Positions 9,048 to 17,790 of a stretch of DNA of 64,000 nucleotides are shown in pieces. The first letter of the stretch is position 1, and the number at the start of each line of letters is the position of its first letter. Made by a program: the position numbers and the translations under genes. This stretch comes from Colwellia hornerae (lineage in GTDB: Bacteria; Pseudomonadota; Gammaproteobacteria; Enterobacterales; Alteromonadaceae): NCBI RefSeq assembly GCF_007954355.1, contig NZ_VOLR01000003.1, positions 186,001-250,000 on the forward strand. The letters run 5' to 3'. The notes below the pieces were generated by a model. It ran no database searches. It was not told the DNA's origin and saw only the letters and a list, made by a program, of their open reading frames with translations.

Positions 9048-10067
9048 TTACTTTATGTTAATTAATTGATATTTTAATGTTGAAATAAAGATATCAATAT
9101 CGGTTTTACTAATATCTAAATGGGTCACCAAGCGCATGTTTTGACTGGGAGATATTATAATGTCTTGTGTTTTTAACGCGCGAGCAACGGCATTAATATC
9201 GATTGAACTATCGACTTTTACAAAAACCATATTAGTGGTGACTTGCTCAACGTTAACACTAAAGCCGGTAATACTATTAAGTTGCTGTGCCAAGTAATAA
9301 GCATTTTCGTGGTCAATGCTAAGTTTTTCAACATTTTCAGTTAACGCAATTTTAGCTGCAGCGCAGAGGATCCCGGCTTGACGCATACCGCCACCCAGTA
9401 CTTTTCGCCATCTTCTCGCCTGCTTTATCACTTGCGTGGAGCCTAGTAATAATGAGCCAATAGGGGCGCCTAAGCCTTTAGATAAACAGACTGACATGGT
9501 ATCAAAGTATTGGGCTATCTCAGTAATATCTACGTTTAATGCGGTCGCAGCGTTATATACTCGTGCGCCGTCTAAATGCAAACTCAACTGATGCTTGTTA
9601 ACAAACTCGCGCAGCTCTGCTAAATAGTGTAACGGCAGTACTTTGCCATTAATGGTATTTTCAATGCTGACCAGTTTTGTGCGAGCAAAATGTGAATCAT
9701 CTGGCTTAATTGCCTGAGCAAGCTTAGTTAAGCAAAGACTGCCATCTTTCTCATTCTCTATTGGTTGTGGTTGAATCGAACCAAGTACCGCCGCGCCGCC
9801 ACCTTCAAATTTGTAGTTATGGGCTTGTTGGCCACATAAATACTCGTCGCCACGCTGACAGTGTGCCATTAAGGCGAGTAGATTTGCTTGTGTTCCTGAG
9901 CTACAAAAGAGTGCTGCTTCAAAGCCATGACGTTTCGCTGACCATAGCTCTAACTCGTTAACTGTTGGGTCATCACCATAAACATCATCACCGACCTCAG
10001 CCTGAGACATGGCCTCACGCATTTTTAAAGAAGGTCTAGTTACGGTGTCAGAGCGAAAATCAATCAT
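9048..10067 (-). CDS. ltaE: low-specificity L-threonine aldolase
   Basis: A 339-residue PLP-dependent fold-type I enzyme, cleaving L-threonine and L-allo-threonine to glycine and acetaldehyde. The N-terminus IDFRSDTVTRPSLKMREAM and the SGTQANLLALMAHC region are family signatures. The PLP lysine is in CLSKGLGAPIGSLL, and HLDGARVYNAA holds the aspartate that contacts the pyridine nitrogen. The length is normal. The gene appears to be transcribed alone; about 100 bases separate its stop from the start of the next minus-strand gene. Confidence 0.92.
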   Translation of the reverse strand: MIDFRSDTVTRPSLKMREAMSQAEVGDDVYGDDPTVNELELWSAKRHGFEAALFCSSGTQANLLALMAHCQRGDEYLCGQQAHNYKFEGGGAAVLGSIQPQPIENEKDGSLCLTKLAQAIKPDDSHFARTKLVSIENTINGKVLPLHYLAELREFVNKHQLSLHLDGARVYNAATALNVDITEIAQYFDTMSVCLSKGLGAPIGSLLLGSTQVIKQARRWRKVLGGGMRQAGILCAAAKIALTENVEKLSIDHENAYYLAQQLNSITGFSVNVEQVTTNMVFVKVDSSIDINAVARALKTQDIIISPSQNMRLVTHLDISKTDIDIFISTLKYQLINIK

Positions 10068-10395
10068 GTTAAATCCAAATAAAGCTTTAAGAATGACAAA
10101 GTATAAACGCTTATAGGGCGGTAAATATAGTGAAATAACATCATTTTACCAATGAAGTTGCTCTGAGTAACGCCAGTGACTGACTTCTTTTAAGTGAGTA
10201 AAATATCAGTAGTATTGATGAGGGCGGTGGTTTGAACTGCTACCTAGTTGTCTTAAGGATTAATAATAAAAGAAAAGATCTAAGTGTTGACGGGCAAATC
10301 ATTTGATATATTTGCTTTAAGGGCAGGTTACCGATATAAATTTTAACGATTTATACCGGACTAACCACTTTAGTAACGAAGGGAAAATTTTATGA
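10068..10395. other. intergenic region with one hairpin
   Basis: This 328-base gap between ltaE and the VC0807-family gene shows no supported gene. It holds an imperfect 11-bp hairpin at 10331-10359 (CCGATATAAAT against ATTTATACCGG, one mismatch), a possible terminator for the gene ending at 10396. It also contains the upstream region of ltaE, where I see no distinctive operator. Confidence 0.5.
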
Positions 10396-11097
10396 TTAGT
10401 TCTCACCATTCAATATTTTATCTAGCTTTAACTCAGTTAATTTCATGGTACTTCTGACCACATAAAACATAATCGCAATCAGCATCACCATTGAAGGTAT
10501 CGCAATGACCGGATAACTTAACAGGGTCATTTCGCCAAGCTGCTCATTAAACGCTACTGTACCTGCCGGACTAACGACAATCCATTTAGCCAAGAGGTAA
10601 TTCATCGTGGCAGAAAAAACAAAGGTCGAAGATAAAAGGTGATTTGCCCACTGAATTCTTGCTTTAAATTCATCAGTTTTGTTTTTGCTTGCTAGCGTTT
10701 GATAGATCAAATCTAAATTAAACAACAGCGGGTTTAATAATATTTTGGCAATTAAGGGTTTTCCCCAAAAGCCAGATACCAGTACAACTAAGCCGATAAC
10801 AGATGGGATGGCGGCTTCTTTGATAGCTAACCATTCTACGTCCAGTTCAAATAACCCTATGCCACCGGTTAACAAGGTACTGAAAAATCCCAACAATGAA
10901 ATAAAATTCATCGACTTGTTTTTAATAAAATCATACAAGCCATAACCGAGTGGAAATAATAAGGCGATAATTAATGCAGGTACAGTGCCTAAATATTCAT
11001 CTGCCGAAAATTTCATTAAAATAATCGATGGAATAGCAATGTTATAAAGGAGCTCTAAAAAGGTATTAGGGCGTTTAGCAGGTGTTTGAATTGACAT
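10396..11097 (-). CDS. VC0807-family inner-membrane protein
   Basis: A 233-residue integral membrane protein with about six hydrophobic segments, including IAIPSIILMKF, LGTVPALIIALLFPLGYGLY, FISLLGFFSTLLTGGIGLF, VIGLVVLVSGF and a C-terminal SYPVIAIPSMVMLIAIMFYVV. The pattern (NIAIPSIILMK early, then a polar loop and LLSSTFVFSATMNYLLAKWIV) matches the VC0807 family found in Vibrio and Alteromonadales. Its function is unknown. It stands alone between ltaE and the nitrate reductase gene. Confidence 0.75.
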   Translation of the reverse strand: MSIQTPAKRPNTFLELLYNIAIPSIILMKFSADEYLGTVPALIIALLFPLGYGLYDFIKNKSMNFISLLGFFSTLLTGGIGLFELDVEWLAIKEAAIPSVIGLVVLVSGFWGKPLIAKILLNPLLFNLDLIYQTLASKNKTDEFKARIQWANHLLSSTFVFSATMNYLLAKWIVVSPAGTVAFNEQLGEMTLLSYPVIAIPSMVMLIAIMFYVVRSTMKLTELKLDKILNGEN

Positions 11098-11234
11098 TAT
11101 ATTTCATATTTAGGCACAACTGACCATCGCCAGTTTATTTTAGTCTGCCGACATTTTATCTAATAATAGCTAAAATGTCATATTATAATCTGCCAATGCT
11201 CGCAAGCTTTACATTTACTGGCAAGCGCTATCCA

Positions 11235-13925
11235 TTATTCTACCCAAGTGCTGTTAATTAAGCTGGCTTTATCGATGTGATGTTCACTGAGTAATGCCGC
11301 TAACTCTGATTTACATGAACCACAGTTTGTGCCACATTTTAATGTCTCTCCTAATTGTTCAACAGAACTACAGCCGCCTTTAATTGCGCCTTCAATGTCT
11401 TTTTCACCAATATTAAAACAGCTACAAATTTGTTTACCTTTGGCGAACTCTTCACTTGAAGTCCCAGCTAATAAAGATTTAATATCGGCTTCACTTAGAG
11501 ATGACTGACTAAAAACATAGTTAAGCCATGCGCTTTCGATCTTGGGCTGTGTTGTTGAGACATAACATAAAAAAACTAATTTATTGGCTTGTAAACAGAT
11601 AACGTAAGAGGTGTCTCCTTGGCTAAATTGGTACCACTCACCGGATATATGGCTACTTGTTTGGCACCAATTTAAAAGATCATTCTCACGTTGAGAGTTT
11701 GCAAATTGATAGCTGATACCATAATGGGTGCGTGCTTTGCTCCAAAAGTCATTATCCATTTGGCTTTGTACGATAAACTCTTCACTCAGATGAAGTTGGC
11801 CAAACTGGGTAAAGTCTGTTTTGCTTAATGCAATAGCCCCGTGTTTAATTTCAGCTTGACCAGAAAGAGGGTCGGTAATGCTCGCATATAAGTTACTCAC
11901 ATTTGCACTAGACGCAAATTGTTTATTCCAATGAATCGGCATAAAGCATTCATTAAGGCGCTGGTTTTTATCTAACTTTGCATGCACCGCTGCTTGTCCA
12001 ACACTTGAAGTAATATTGACTATTTCATCGTTAACTATGTTTAATCGTGCCGCGTCATCAGGATTAATATAGAGGTAACATTTATCGGTATGAGCGGTGA
12101 GCTGAGCGGATTTACCGGTGCGGGACATCGTATGCCATTGATCTCTTAATCGACCACTGTTTAACCTCAAGGGGAATTTAGCGGATAATTTTTGAGTGGG
12201 CTGGCGCGGTGTAATAGGAAAAAAGAGTGCCTTACCAGAAGGGGTAGAAAACTGTCCGTCTTCATAAACACGTTTTTTACCTTCAGGGTAAGTGTCGTTA
12301 ACGGGCCATTGTAGAGGCTTTAAACGGTCATATTGTCGTGGAGTAATGGCTGAGAATGCAGAGATATCAAAAACACGTTTGCCATTATTTTCAAAACCTG
12401 ACAATTGAGCGAACTCTCTAAAAATCTCACTAACGTGTGAATAGTCAAAGCCTGAAAAACCCATGGCCTTGGCAACGTCTGCAATAATTTTCCAGTCGTG
12501 CTTTGCTGCTCCGCTCGGGGCGATGGCATTAGTTTGACGCGAAATTCGGCGTTCTGAGTTGGTTACTGTACCGTTTTTTTCTAGCCATGGCGTTGCCGGT
12601 AGTTTTACATCGGCAAAATCTAAAGTATCATTGTTTTCAGCACAGTCAGAGACCACAACAAATTCACATTTATTTAATGCTCGTGCTATTTTGTTACCAT
12701 CGGGCAAGCTTACCATCGGATTAGTCGCCATTATCCAGACCGCTTTTACTTTACCGTCATCGATAGCGTCAAACAGATCAATCGCTTTATAGCCTGCTTT
12801 ATTAGCGATAGTAGGCGATTGCCAAAAACCTTGTACGGTTGAGCGGTGTTCAGGGTTTTCAATATCCATATGTGAGGCTAATTGATTAGATAAACCACCG
12901 ACCTCTCTCCCGCCCATGGCATTGGGTTGACCTGTAATAGAAAAAGGCCCACAACCGTCTTTGGCTATTTTACCTGTGGCTAAATGACAATTAATAATGC
13001 TTTGGCATTTATCAGTACCTGAATTTGACTGATTAATGCCCATTGAATAAAAGCTCAGTACTTTTTCAGTGCGGGCAAATAGTTGATAGACACGTGCAAG
13101 GGTTTTTTGATCCACATCACAGTACGCTGATACTTCAGCCAGTGACCATTTTTTTGCCGCCAAGGCGGCTTGTTCGAAACCTTGAGTATGTTTTGTAATA
13201 TAGTCGCGGTTTAAGCCATTATTATCGCTTAAATAATTTAACAGGCCGTTAAAAAATGCAACATCAGTGCCTGGTTTTATCGGTAAAAAGTAATCTGCAA
13301 TTTGACAGGTTGCGGTTTTACGCGGGTCAATAACCACAATTTTCATTGCGGGGTTACGTTTTTTAGCACGTTCAATGCGTTGAAATAATACCGGATGAGT
13401 CCAAGCGGCATTAGAGCCAGTAATTAATAACAGTTCTGTACTGTCTAAATCGTCATAGCTACAGGGCACAACGTCTTCACCAAAACTGCGTTTATAAGCG
13501 GCAACCGCCGAAGACATGCAAAGGCGTGAATTGGTATCAATGTTGGCAGAGCCGATATAGCCTTTCATTAATTTATTCGCGATATAATAATCTTCAGTCA
13601 GCAGTTGTCCTGAGACATAAAAAGCGACAGCGTCAGGGCCATGTTCTTTGATTATTTGTGCAAATTTATCGGCAACATGCTGGGTCGCCGTTGGCCAATC
13701 AACCGTTTGGTTATTTATTTGTGGTTCAAGCAGGCGGTTGGTTAAATCGGTGGTGGCTAATAAATTGGTGCCTTTAACGCACAGTTGTCCAAAGTTGGCT
13801 GGGTGCTCTACTGTGCCGACTAATGCGCTGGCCTTGCCATTGTTAACGGTAATATCAATACCACAACCTACACCACAGTATGCACAAGTCGATTGAACTA
13901 TATATGGCGATTGAGAACAACTCAT
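11235..13925 (-). CDS. nasA: assimilatory nitrate reductase, molybdopterin subunit
   Basis: An 896-residue cytoplasmic enzyme reducing nitrate to nitrite. Residues C14, C17, C21 and C49 form the N-terminal [4Fe-4S] site. The middle is the bis-MGD molybdopterin oxidoreductase fold, with the molybdopterin dinucleotide-binding domain at about 590-700. A BFD-like [2Fe-2S] domain sits at the C-terminus, with cysteines in ICSCFNIG and LKCGTNCGSCKS. This extra domain is typical of NasA-type enzymes fed by an NADH-dependent flavoprotein. That partner is probably the upstream gene at 14014. Third gene of the porin-flavoprotein-nasA unit, so likely read from the sigma-54 promoter at 16976. Confidence 0.93.
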   Translation of the reverse strand: MSCSQSPYIVQSTCAYCGVGCGIDITVNNGKASALVGTVEHPANFGQLCVKGTNLLATTDLTNRLLEPQINNQTVDWPTATQHVADKFAQIIKEHGPDAVAFYVSGQLLTEDYYIANKLMKGYIGSANIDTNSRLCMSSAVAAYKRSFGEDVVPCSYDDLDSTELLLITGSNAAWTHPVLFQRIERAKKRNPAMKIVVIDPRKTATCQIADYFLPIKPGTDVAFFNGLLNYLSDNNGLNRDYITKHTQGFEQAALAAKKWSLAEVSAYCDVDQKTLARVYQLFARTEKVLSFYSMGINQSNSGTDKCQSIINCHLATGKIAKDGCGPFSITGQPNAMGGREVGGLSNQLASHMDIENPEHRSTVQGFWQSPTIANKAGYKAIDLFDAIDDGKVKAVWIMATNPMVSLPDGNKIARALNKCEFVVVSDCAENNDTLDFADVKLPATPWLEKNGTVTNSERRISRQTNAIAPSGAAKHDWKIIADVAKAMGFSGFDYSHVSEIFREFAQLSGFENNGKRVFDISAFSAITPRQYDRLKPLQWPVNDTYPEGKKRVYEDGQFSTPSGKALFFPITPRQPTQKLSAKFPLRLNSGRLRDQWHTMSRTGKSAQLTAHTDKCYLYINPDDAARLNIVNDEIVNITSSVGQAAVHAKLDKNQRLNECFMPIHWNKQFASSANVSNLYASITDPLSGQAEIKHGAIALSKTDFTQFGQLHLSEEFIVQSQMDNDFWSKARTHYGISYQFANSQRENDLLNWCQTSSHISGEWYQFSQGDTSYVICLQANKLVFLCYVSTTQPKIESAWLNYVFSQSSLSEADIKSLLAGTSSEEFAKGKQICSCFNIGEKDIEGAIKGGCSSVEQLGETLKCGTNCGSCKSELAALLSEHHIDKASLINSTWVE

Positions 13926-14013
13926 AAAATTTACCTTTAAAACAGAGAATGATGCTAGGTGTAACCCGCTTTATATTGGGTGTTTGGACAGTTTTATTTA
14001 TTTTTACATGGTA

Positions 14014-15465
14014 TTAAAAGACACTTTCACCTATGTCTATTTTCGCTTCAACACCAAGTTTTTCAAACGCTAGGTCAGCGACACGCTTCAATAAAACACT
14101 ACAGCTACCACAGCCTGTACTGGCTTTAGTACAGGCTTTAATATCGTCAACAGTACTCGCTCCTTGATCAATTGAGTCGATAATGTCGCCTTTAGTTACG
14201 TGATGACATAAGCAAATAATAGCCGTATTGGGCAGTGCACCAACATCTAAGGTAGGCTTTTCTCCTGATGAAGGTAATATCAGCGTTTCGGGTGATGCAG
14301 GTAAATCTATGGCATTAAGCATATATTGCAATAACGTGTCGTATTCACGGGTATCACCAATTAATACCGCGCCAAGCATTTTTCTTTTGTCACTAGAGAT
14401 AACCATTTTCTTGTAAACGCCCGCCGGTTGGTTTTGATAGGTATAGGTTATTGCCCCAGGTGTTTTTCCATGTGCGTCACCTATTGAACCTACCTCAACA
14501 CCCATGAGTTTTAACTTGGTACTCATATCAGCACCAGTAAACATCGCTTGTTCACCGATGATCTGTTGTGCCGCCACTTTAGCCATCTGGTAACCCGGAG
14601 CAACTAAACCAAAAATAAAGTTGTTCCAAAGCGCACATTCGCCAATCGCATAGATATTTTCATCAGAGGTCTGACAGTGGTTATTAATGACAATACCGCC
14701 TCTTTCACCCATTTCAAGCGCGAATGATTTAGCTAGATTGTCATAAGGGCGAATACCTGCGGAGAATAAAATAAGGTCAGTTTCTAGCACAGTATTATCA
14801 CTAAAACACAGCTTGTAATGACAGGTTTCGCCGTCTTCAATTACGCTGGTGGCTTTTGATGTATGCACCTCAACACCCAAGGCTTCAATTTTTTCTTTTA
14901 ATAACCGACCGCCACCAGCATCAATTTGCACTGCCATTAATTGTGGCGTAAATTCAACCACATGGGTTTTTAAGCCTAAGTGACTTAGCGCATTTGCAGC
15001 TTCAAGGCCAAGTAAACCACCGCCAATAACGACTCCTACTTTACTGACCTTTGCGCTGGCTTGAATCTTATCTAAGTCATCTATGGTGCGATAAACTAAA
15101 CAATGCTCGCGATCTTTTCCAGGTATAGGCGGTACAAAAGGATAAGAGCCCGTTGCTAAAATAAGTTTGTCATAAGCGATCACTTGACCGTTTTGTGTAA
15201 CAACATGCTTACTGACCCGATCGATGTCTACGACTTTGGCATGAGTTTGAAAATTTACTCGCCAATCTTGATAGGTTTTTTCGTCAGTCATGGCGAGATC
15301 TTCAGCTGTTTTACCGCTAAAGTATGCTGAAAGGTGAACACGGTCATAAGCAAGGCGTGACTCTGCCGACAAAACAGTTATCTCTATGGCTGGGTCGGCC
15401 GCGCTGAGTTGAACTAATTGCTCAACAAAATGGTGACCTACCATGCCGTTACCAACCACGACCAC
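14014..15465 (-). CDS. NirB-like NAD(P)H flavoprotein, probable nitrate reductase electron donor
   Basis: A protein of about 483 residues matching the N-terminal half of NirB: a Rossmann FAD site (VVVGNGMVGHHF), a second nucleotide site (GVVIGGGLLGLEAANALSHLG), the NirB-type linker and a C-terminal BFD [2Fe-2S] domain (CLCHHVTKGD with CTKASTGCGSC). It lacks the ferredoxin-like and siroheme domains, so it cannot reduce nitrite. It probably passes electrons from NAD(P)H to NasA encoded just downstream, like NasB/NasC flavoproteins. No ATG fits the start. GTG at 15465 gives an unusually short N-terminus with no ribosome binding site, whereas ATT at 15504, preceded by AGGT, would add 13 residues and match the NirB N-terminus better. 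Confidence 0.85.
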   Translation of the reverse strand: MVVVGNGMVGHHFVEQLVQLSAADPAIEITVLSAESRLAYDRVHLSAYFSGKTAEDLAMTDEKTYQDWRVNFQTHAKVVDIDRVSKHVVTQNGQVIAYDKLILATGSYPFVPPIPGKDREHCLVYRTIDDLDKIQASAKVSKVGVVIGGGLLGLEAANALSHLGLKTHVVEFTPQLMAVQIDAGGGRLLKEKIEALGVEVHTSKATSVIEDGETCHYKLCFSDNTVLETDLILFSAGIRPYDNLAKSFALEMGERGGIVINNHCQTSDENIYAIGECALWNNFIFGLVAPGYQMAKVAAQQIIGEQAMFTGADMSTKLKLMGVEVGSIGDAHGKTPGAITYTYQNQPAGVYKKMVISSDKRKMLGAVLIGDTREYDTLLQYMLNAIDLPASPETLILPSSGEKPTLDVGALPNTAIICLCHHVTKGDIIDSIDQGASTVDDIKACTKASTGCGSCSVLLKRVADLAFEKLGVEAKIDIGESVF

Positions 15466-15619
15466 TTTTTGTTTTGCTATATTTTTTTGATTACTTGAGC
15501 TAATTTTATTTACCTGCTGAAACCTGCACCTTGAAGTGGCGCGGGTATATCGGGTTGTAATTTTTGATAATGCTTAACTAATATGCTGAGCGTTATCATC
15601 ATAAGTTATCTTTGGTGAG

Positions 15620-16810
15620 CTAAAACTTAGCACTAAGCCATAGCCAAAATTTATCTGTGTCGACTTTACCTATCGCTGAATCGCCTGCAGAGTAAGTCGC
15701 GTACTTTATGCCGGCTGTATAATTTTTAGCGAATTTCTTGGTGTAAACCACATTGACTTCACGACCTAAATCGTCAACTGTGTCAGTGGCTTTATCAGCA
15801 GAGTAATCATGTACGGCAAGGGTCCAACTACCATTAAAGACTTTACCGGCAATAGAGGCATATATATCAACCAAGCCCTCTTTTGGGGTGAGTAAAAACT
15901 GATCGGCCCAACCATTGAATTTATGCAGTGTCGCTAGCGGTGTTGAAAAACCATACATTGCCTCATCACTACCCAGTACTTCAGCGCCTAATTTAACGGC
16001 TACAGCATCAAAGCTATAACCGCCTTCTATGGCCATATAGCTTGTCGAATAGTTAGTGGAACTAGTGTCAGCACTTTGTCTGGCATATTCAGCAAAGTAT
16101 GTAAATTTATTCTTATTAGCGTTTAAACGCAGTCCAAAAGTATCTACCCCCTTGGTCGCGCCTTCATCAACGTCTAAAAGATAGCTGTAAGCGGTTAGCA
16201 GCCCATAGTCTGTTTTATAAGCAATATTAAGTAGATGATCTTTTGAGTGCAGATCTTTTATTTGTGCAAAAATACGGTTGCGTTTATTAATGTAGCTATA
16301 GCTTATTTTTAGATGATCTACTGGCGTATAATCTAGTGTTACTGCATCAAATGTTTGTCTATCTTGACGCCAGCCAACATGACCAAGATAACGATGGTTA
16401 TCTAAGGTGATAACTTGTCGACCGACTTTAGCGATAATTTTATCTTGTTGGTATTGCACAAACGCCTGGTCTAGTTCCGTAGTTTCTGGATCGGCAACAA
16501 CCGCATACGGCGTATTGTTACCTAAGGTATCGTTATAGTTTTTAATACCAGCTACTTGGCGTGAGTCTTCAAATTCAACCACGCCGGTAAAACCATGGTA
16601 GTTAGCACTGGTGTAATTTAATCGGGTTCTTAACGTTAATGCGCCGGCATCTTTTAAAGCGTTGTCTTGGGCAACTGCTTCGTAGCGCAAGTTAAAATCG
16701 ATGCTGGTTTTAGCTTCATTGTCACTCTCACTATTTGCACTAGCTGAAACACTTGAAGCTGCGATTAAAATCAATGCAGTAAATGTTGAAAGTTGACGAA
16801 CTGATGGCAT
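15620..16810 (-). CDS. outer-membrane beta-barrel porin of the nitrate locus
   Basis: A 396-residue protein with a signal peptide (LSTFTALILIAASSVSASA). The rest is alternating beta-strand sequence, ending in FWLWLSAKF with a C-terminal aromatic residue, typical of outer-membrane barrels. Segments such as QDNALKDAGALTLRTRLNY and KVGRQVITLDNHRYLGHVGWRQD resemble alginate-export/OprD-like porins. It is first in a unit with the flavoprotein and nitrate reductase genes and is preceded by its own sigma-54 type promoter, so it probably lets nitrate or a related nitrogen compound into the periplasm. That role is inferred from context. Confidence 0.75.
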   Translation of the reverse strand: MPSVRQLSTFTALILIAASSVSASANSESDNEAKTSIDFNLRYEAVAQDNALKDAGALTLRTRLNYTSANYHGFTGVVEFEDSRQVAGIKNYNDTLGNNTPYAVVADPETTELDQAFVQYQQDKIIAKVGRQVITLDNHRYLGHVGWRQDRQTFDAVTLDYTPVDHLKISYSYINKRNRIFAQIKDLHSKDHLLNIAYKTDYGLLTAYSYLLDVDEGATKGVDTFGLRLNANKNKFTYFAEYARQSADTSSTNYSTSYMAIEGGYSFDAVAVKLGAEVLGSDEAMYGFSTPLATLHKFNGWADQFLLTPKEGLVDIYASIAGKVFNGSWTLAVHDYSADKATDTVDDLGREVNVVYTKKFAKNYTAGIKYATYSAGDSAIGKVDTDKFWLWLSAKF

Positions 16811-16975
16811 GGTTTATTCCTTGATTTTTTTAAACGTCGGCTACATTTATGGTTGTTATTTGTTAAATATTGCTATGAATAGTGAGTGATATTCGTGCCT
16901 GTTCAATAACAATAAGGTGTGTTCTGTTAATTTTATTTAATCAAAGAAATAAAATATTATCTTATTGAACGATAC

Positions 16976-16991
16976 AGCAGGTTTTATGCCA
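16976..16991 (-). promoter_or_regulatory. sigma-54 promoter of the porin-flavoprotein-nasA unit
   Basis: On the minus strand the sequence TGGCATAAAACCTGCT has GG and GC exactly 12 bases apart and matches the -24/-12 consensus TGGCACG-N4-TTGCW well. It lies about 165 bases before the porin start. Two TGCAC half-sites at 17067 and 17075, about 90 bases further upstream, could be a degenerate NtrC enhancer. Confidence 0.7.
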
Positions 16992-17375
16992 GTATATAAA
17001 GTTATTTTATATCAGTGGCTTAGGTTTTTTATCGATTTCTTAAAACTATTTTTTGTTAGATTATGATGCACGCTTGCACCAAAATAAAAATAACGAATAG
17101 AGTCTAAGTATCAATAAAGTCATCCCCTTTGGTATTCAATATTGAGCGCACTGATTTTTATTTATCGTCATCAGCTTCAAGCACGCTACATTGATCACTA
17201 GCGTATGATTGATGGTTTTCAATTTAGCTTTTATGCGCGCCTCTTATTACAAAAAACACGATCAATAAAGCCATTGTTGAGCAGCGCTTAAAATCGGACT
17301 CTCGATAAAACTTTCGGAGTGATTAACGTGATCAAATCCCTTGATACGCGTATCTCGACATCACTAAAAACAAAA

Positions 17376-17403
17376 ATCCCAGCTTAGTCACTTAAGCTGG
17401 GAT
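17376..17403 (-). terminator. intrinsic terminator of nirBD
   Basis: An 11-bp perfect stem, ATCCCAGCTTA paired with TAAGCTGGGAT, with a 6-base loop. On the minus strand it is followed by TTTTG, 25 bases after the nirD stop. It separates the nirBD transcript from the porin unit. Confidence 0.85.
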
Positions 17404-17427
17404 GGTAAAATCGATAAGAGTAAAGAC

Positions 17428-17763
17428 TTAACCGAATATTTCTAATTTTCCATCAGTAATGCGTGTTTGATAGGTTTTAATCGCTAAGGTACCATCATCT
17501 AAACAGGCTCCGGTATTTAAAACAAAGCGCTGTTTTAATAAGGGGGAGGCAACGTAGACATCACCTTTAGTTTCACCAATTAAACCACGATATAAAACAT
17601 TCGCTTTGCCAAAAGGATCAAAGTTAGCAACCGCATAAATGGTATCGTCACCGACTTGAAATAGGGCTACTTGCTCTTGATTGGCTAATATGGCACAAAC
17701 ACCTGAATTTTTAATTAAGTCACTGGTTGGGCAGATGGTTTGCCAGGTATTTTCTGTGGTCAT
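17428..17763 (-). CDS. nirD: nitrite reductase small subunit
   Basis: A 111-residue NirD protein, a Rieske-fold subunit that lacks the iron-sulfur ligands, as is normal for this family. The N-terminus TWQTICPTSDLIKNSGVCAIL and the segment YAVANFDPFGKANVLYRGLIG are typical. It binds the large subunit NirB to form cytoplasmic NADH-dependent nitrite reductase, which makes ammonium. It begins 27 bases after the nirB stop and ends just before a strong terminator, so nirBD is a two-gene unit. Confidence 0.92.
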   Translation of the reverse strand: MTTENTWQTICPTSDLIKNSGVCAILANQEQVALFQVGDDTIYAVANFDPFGKANVLYRGLIGETKGDVYVASPLLKQRFVLNTGACLDDGTLAIKTYQTRITDGKLEIFG

Positions 17764-17790
17764 TTTACTTTCCTTATGGGTAAACGTTTC

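Larger units (their letters stand above)
16811..17427. other. intergenic control region between nirD and the porin gene
   Basis: No gene is supported in this 617-base stretch. It holds the sigma-54 promoter at 16976-16991, two TGCAC half-sites at 17067-17079 and the nirD terminator at 17376-17403. The remainder is AT-rich without recognisable motifs. Confidence 0.6.
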
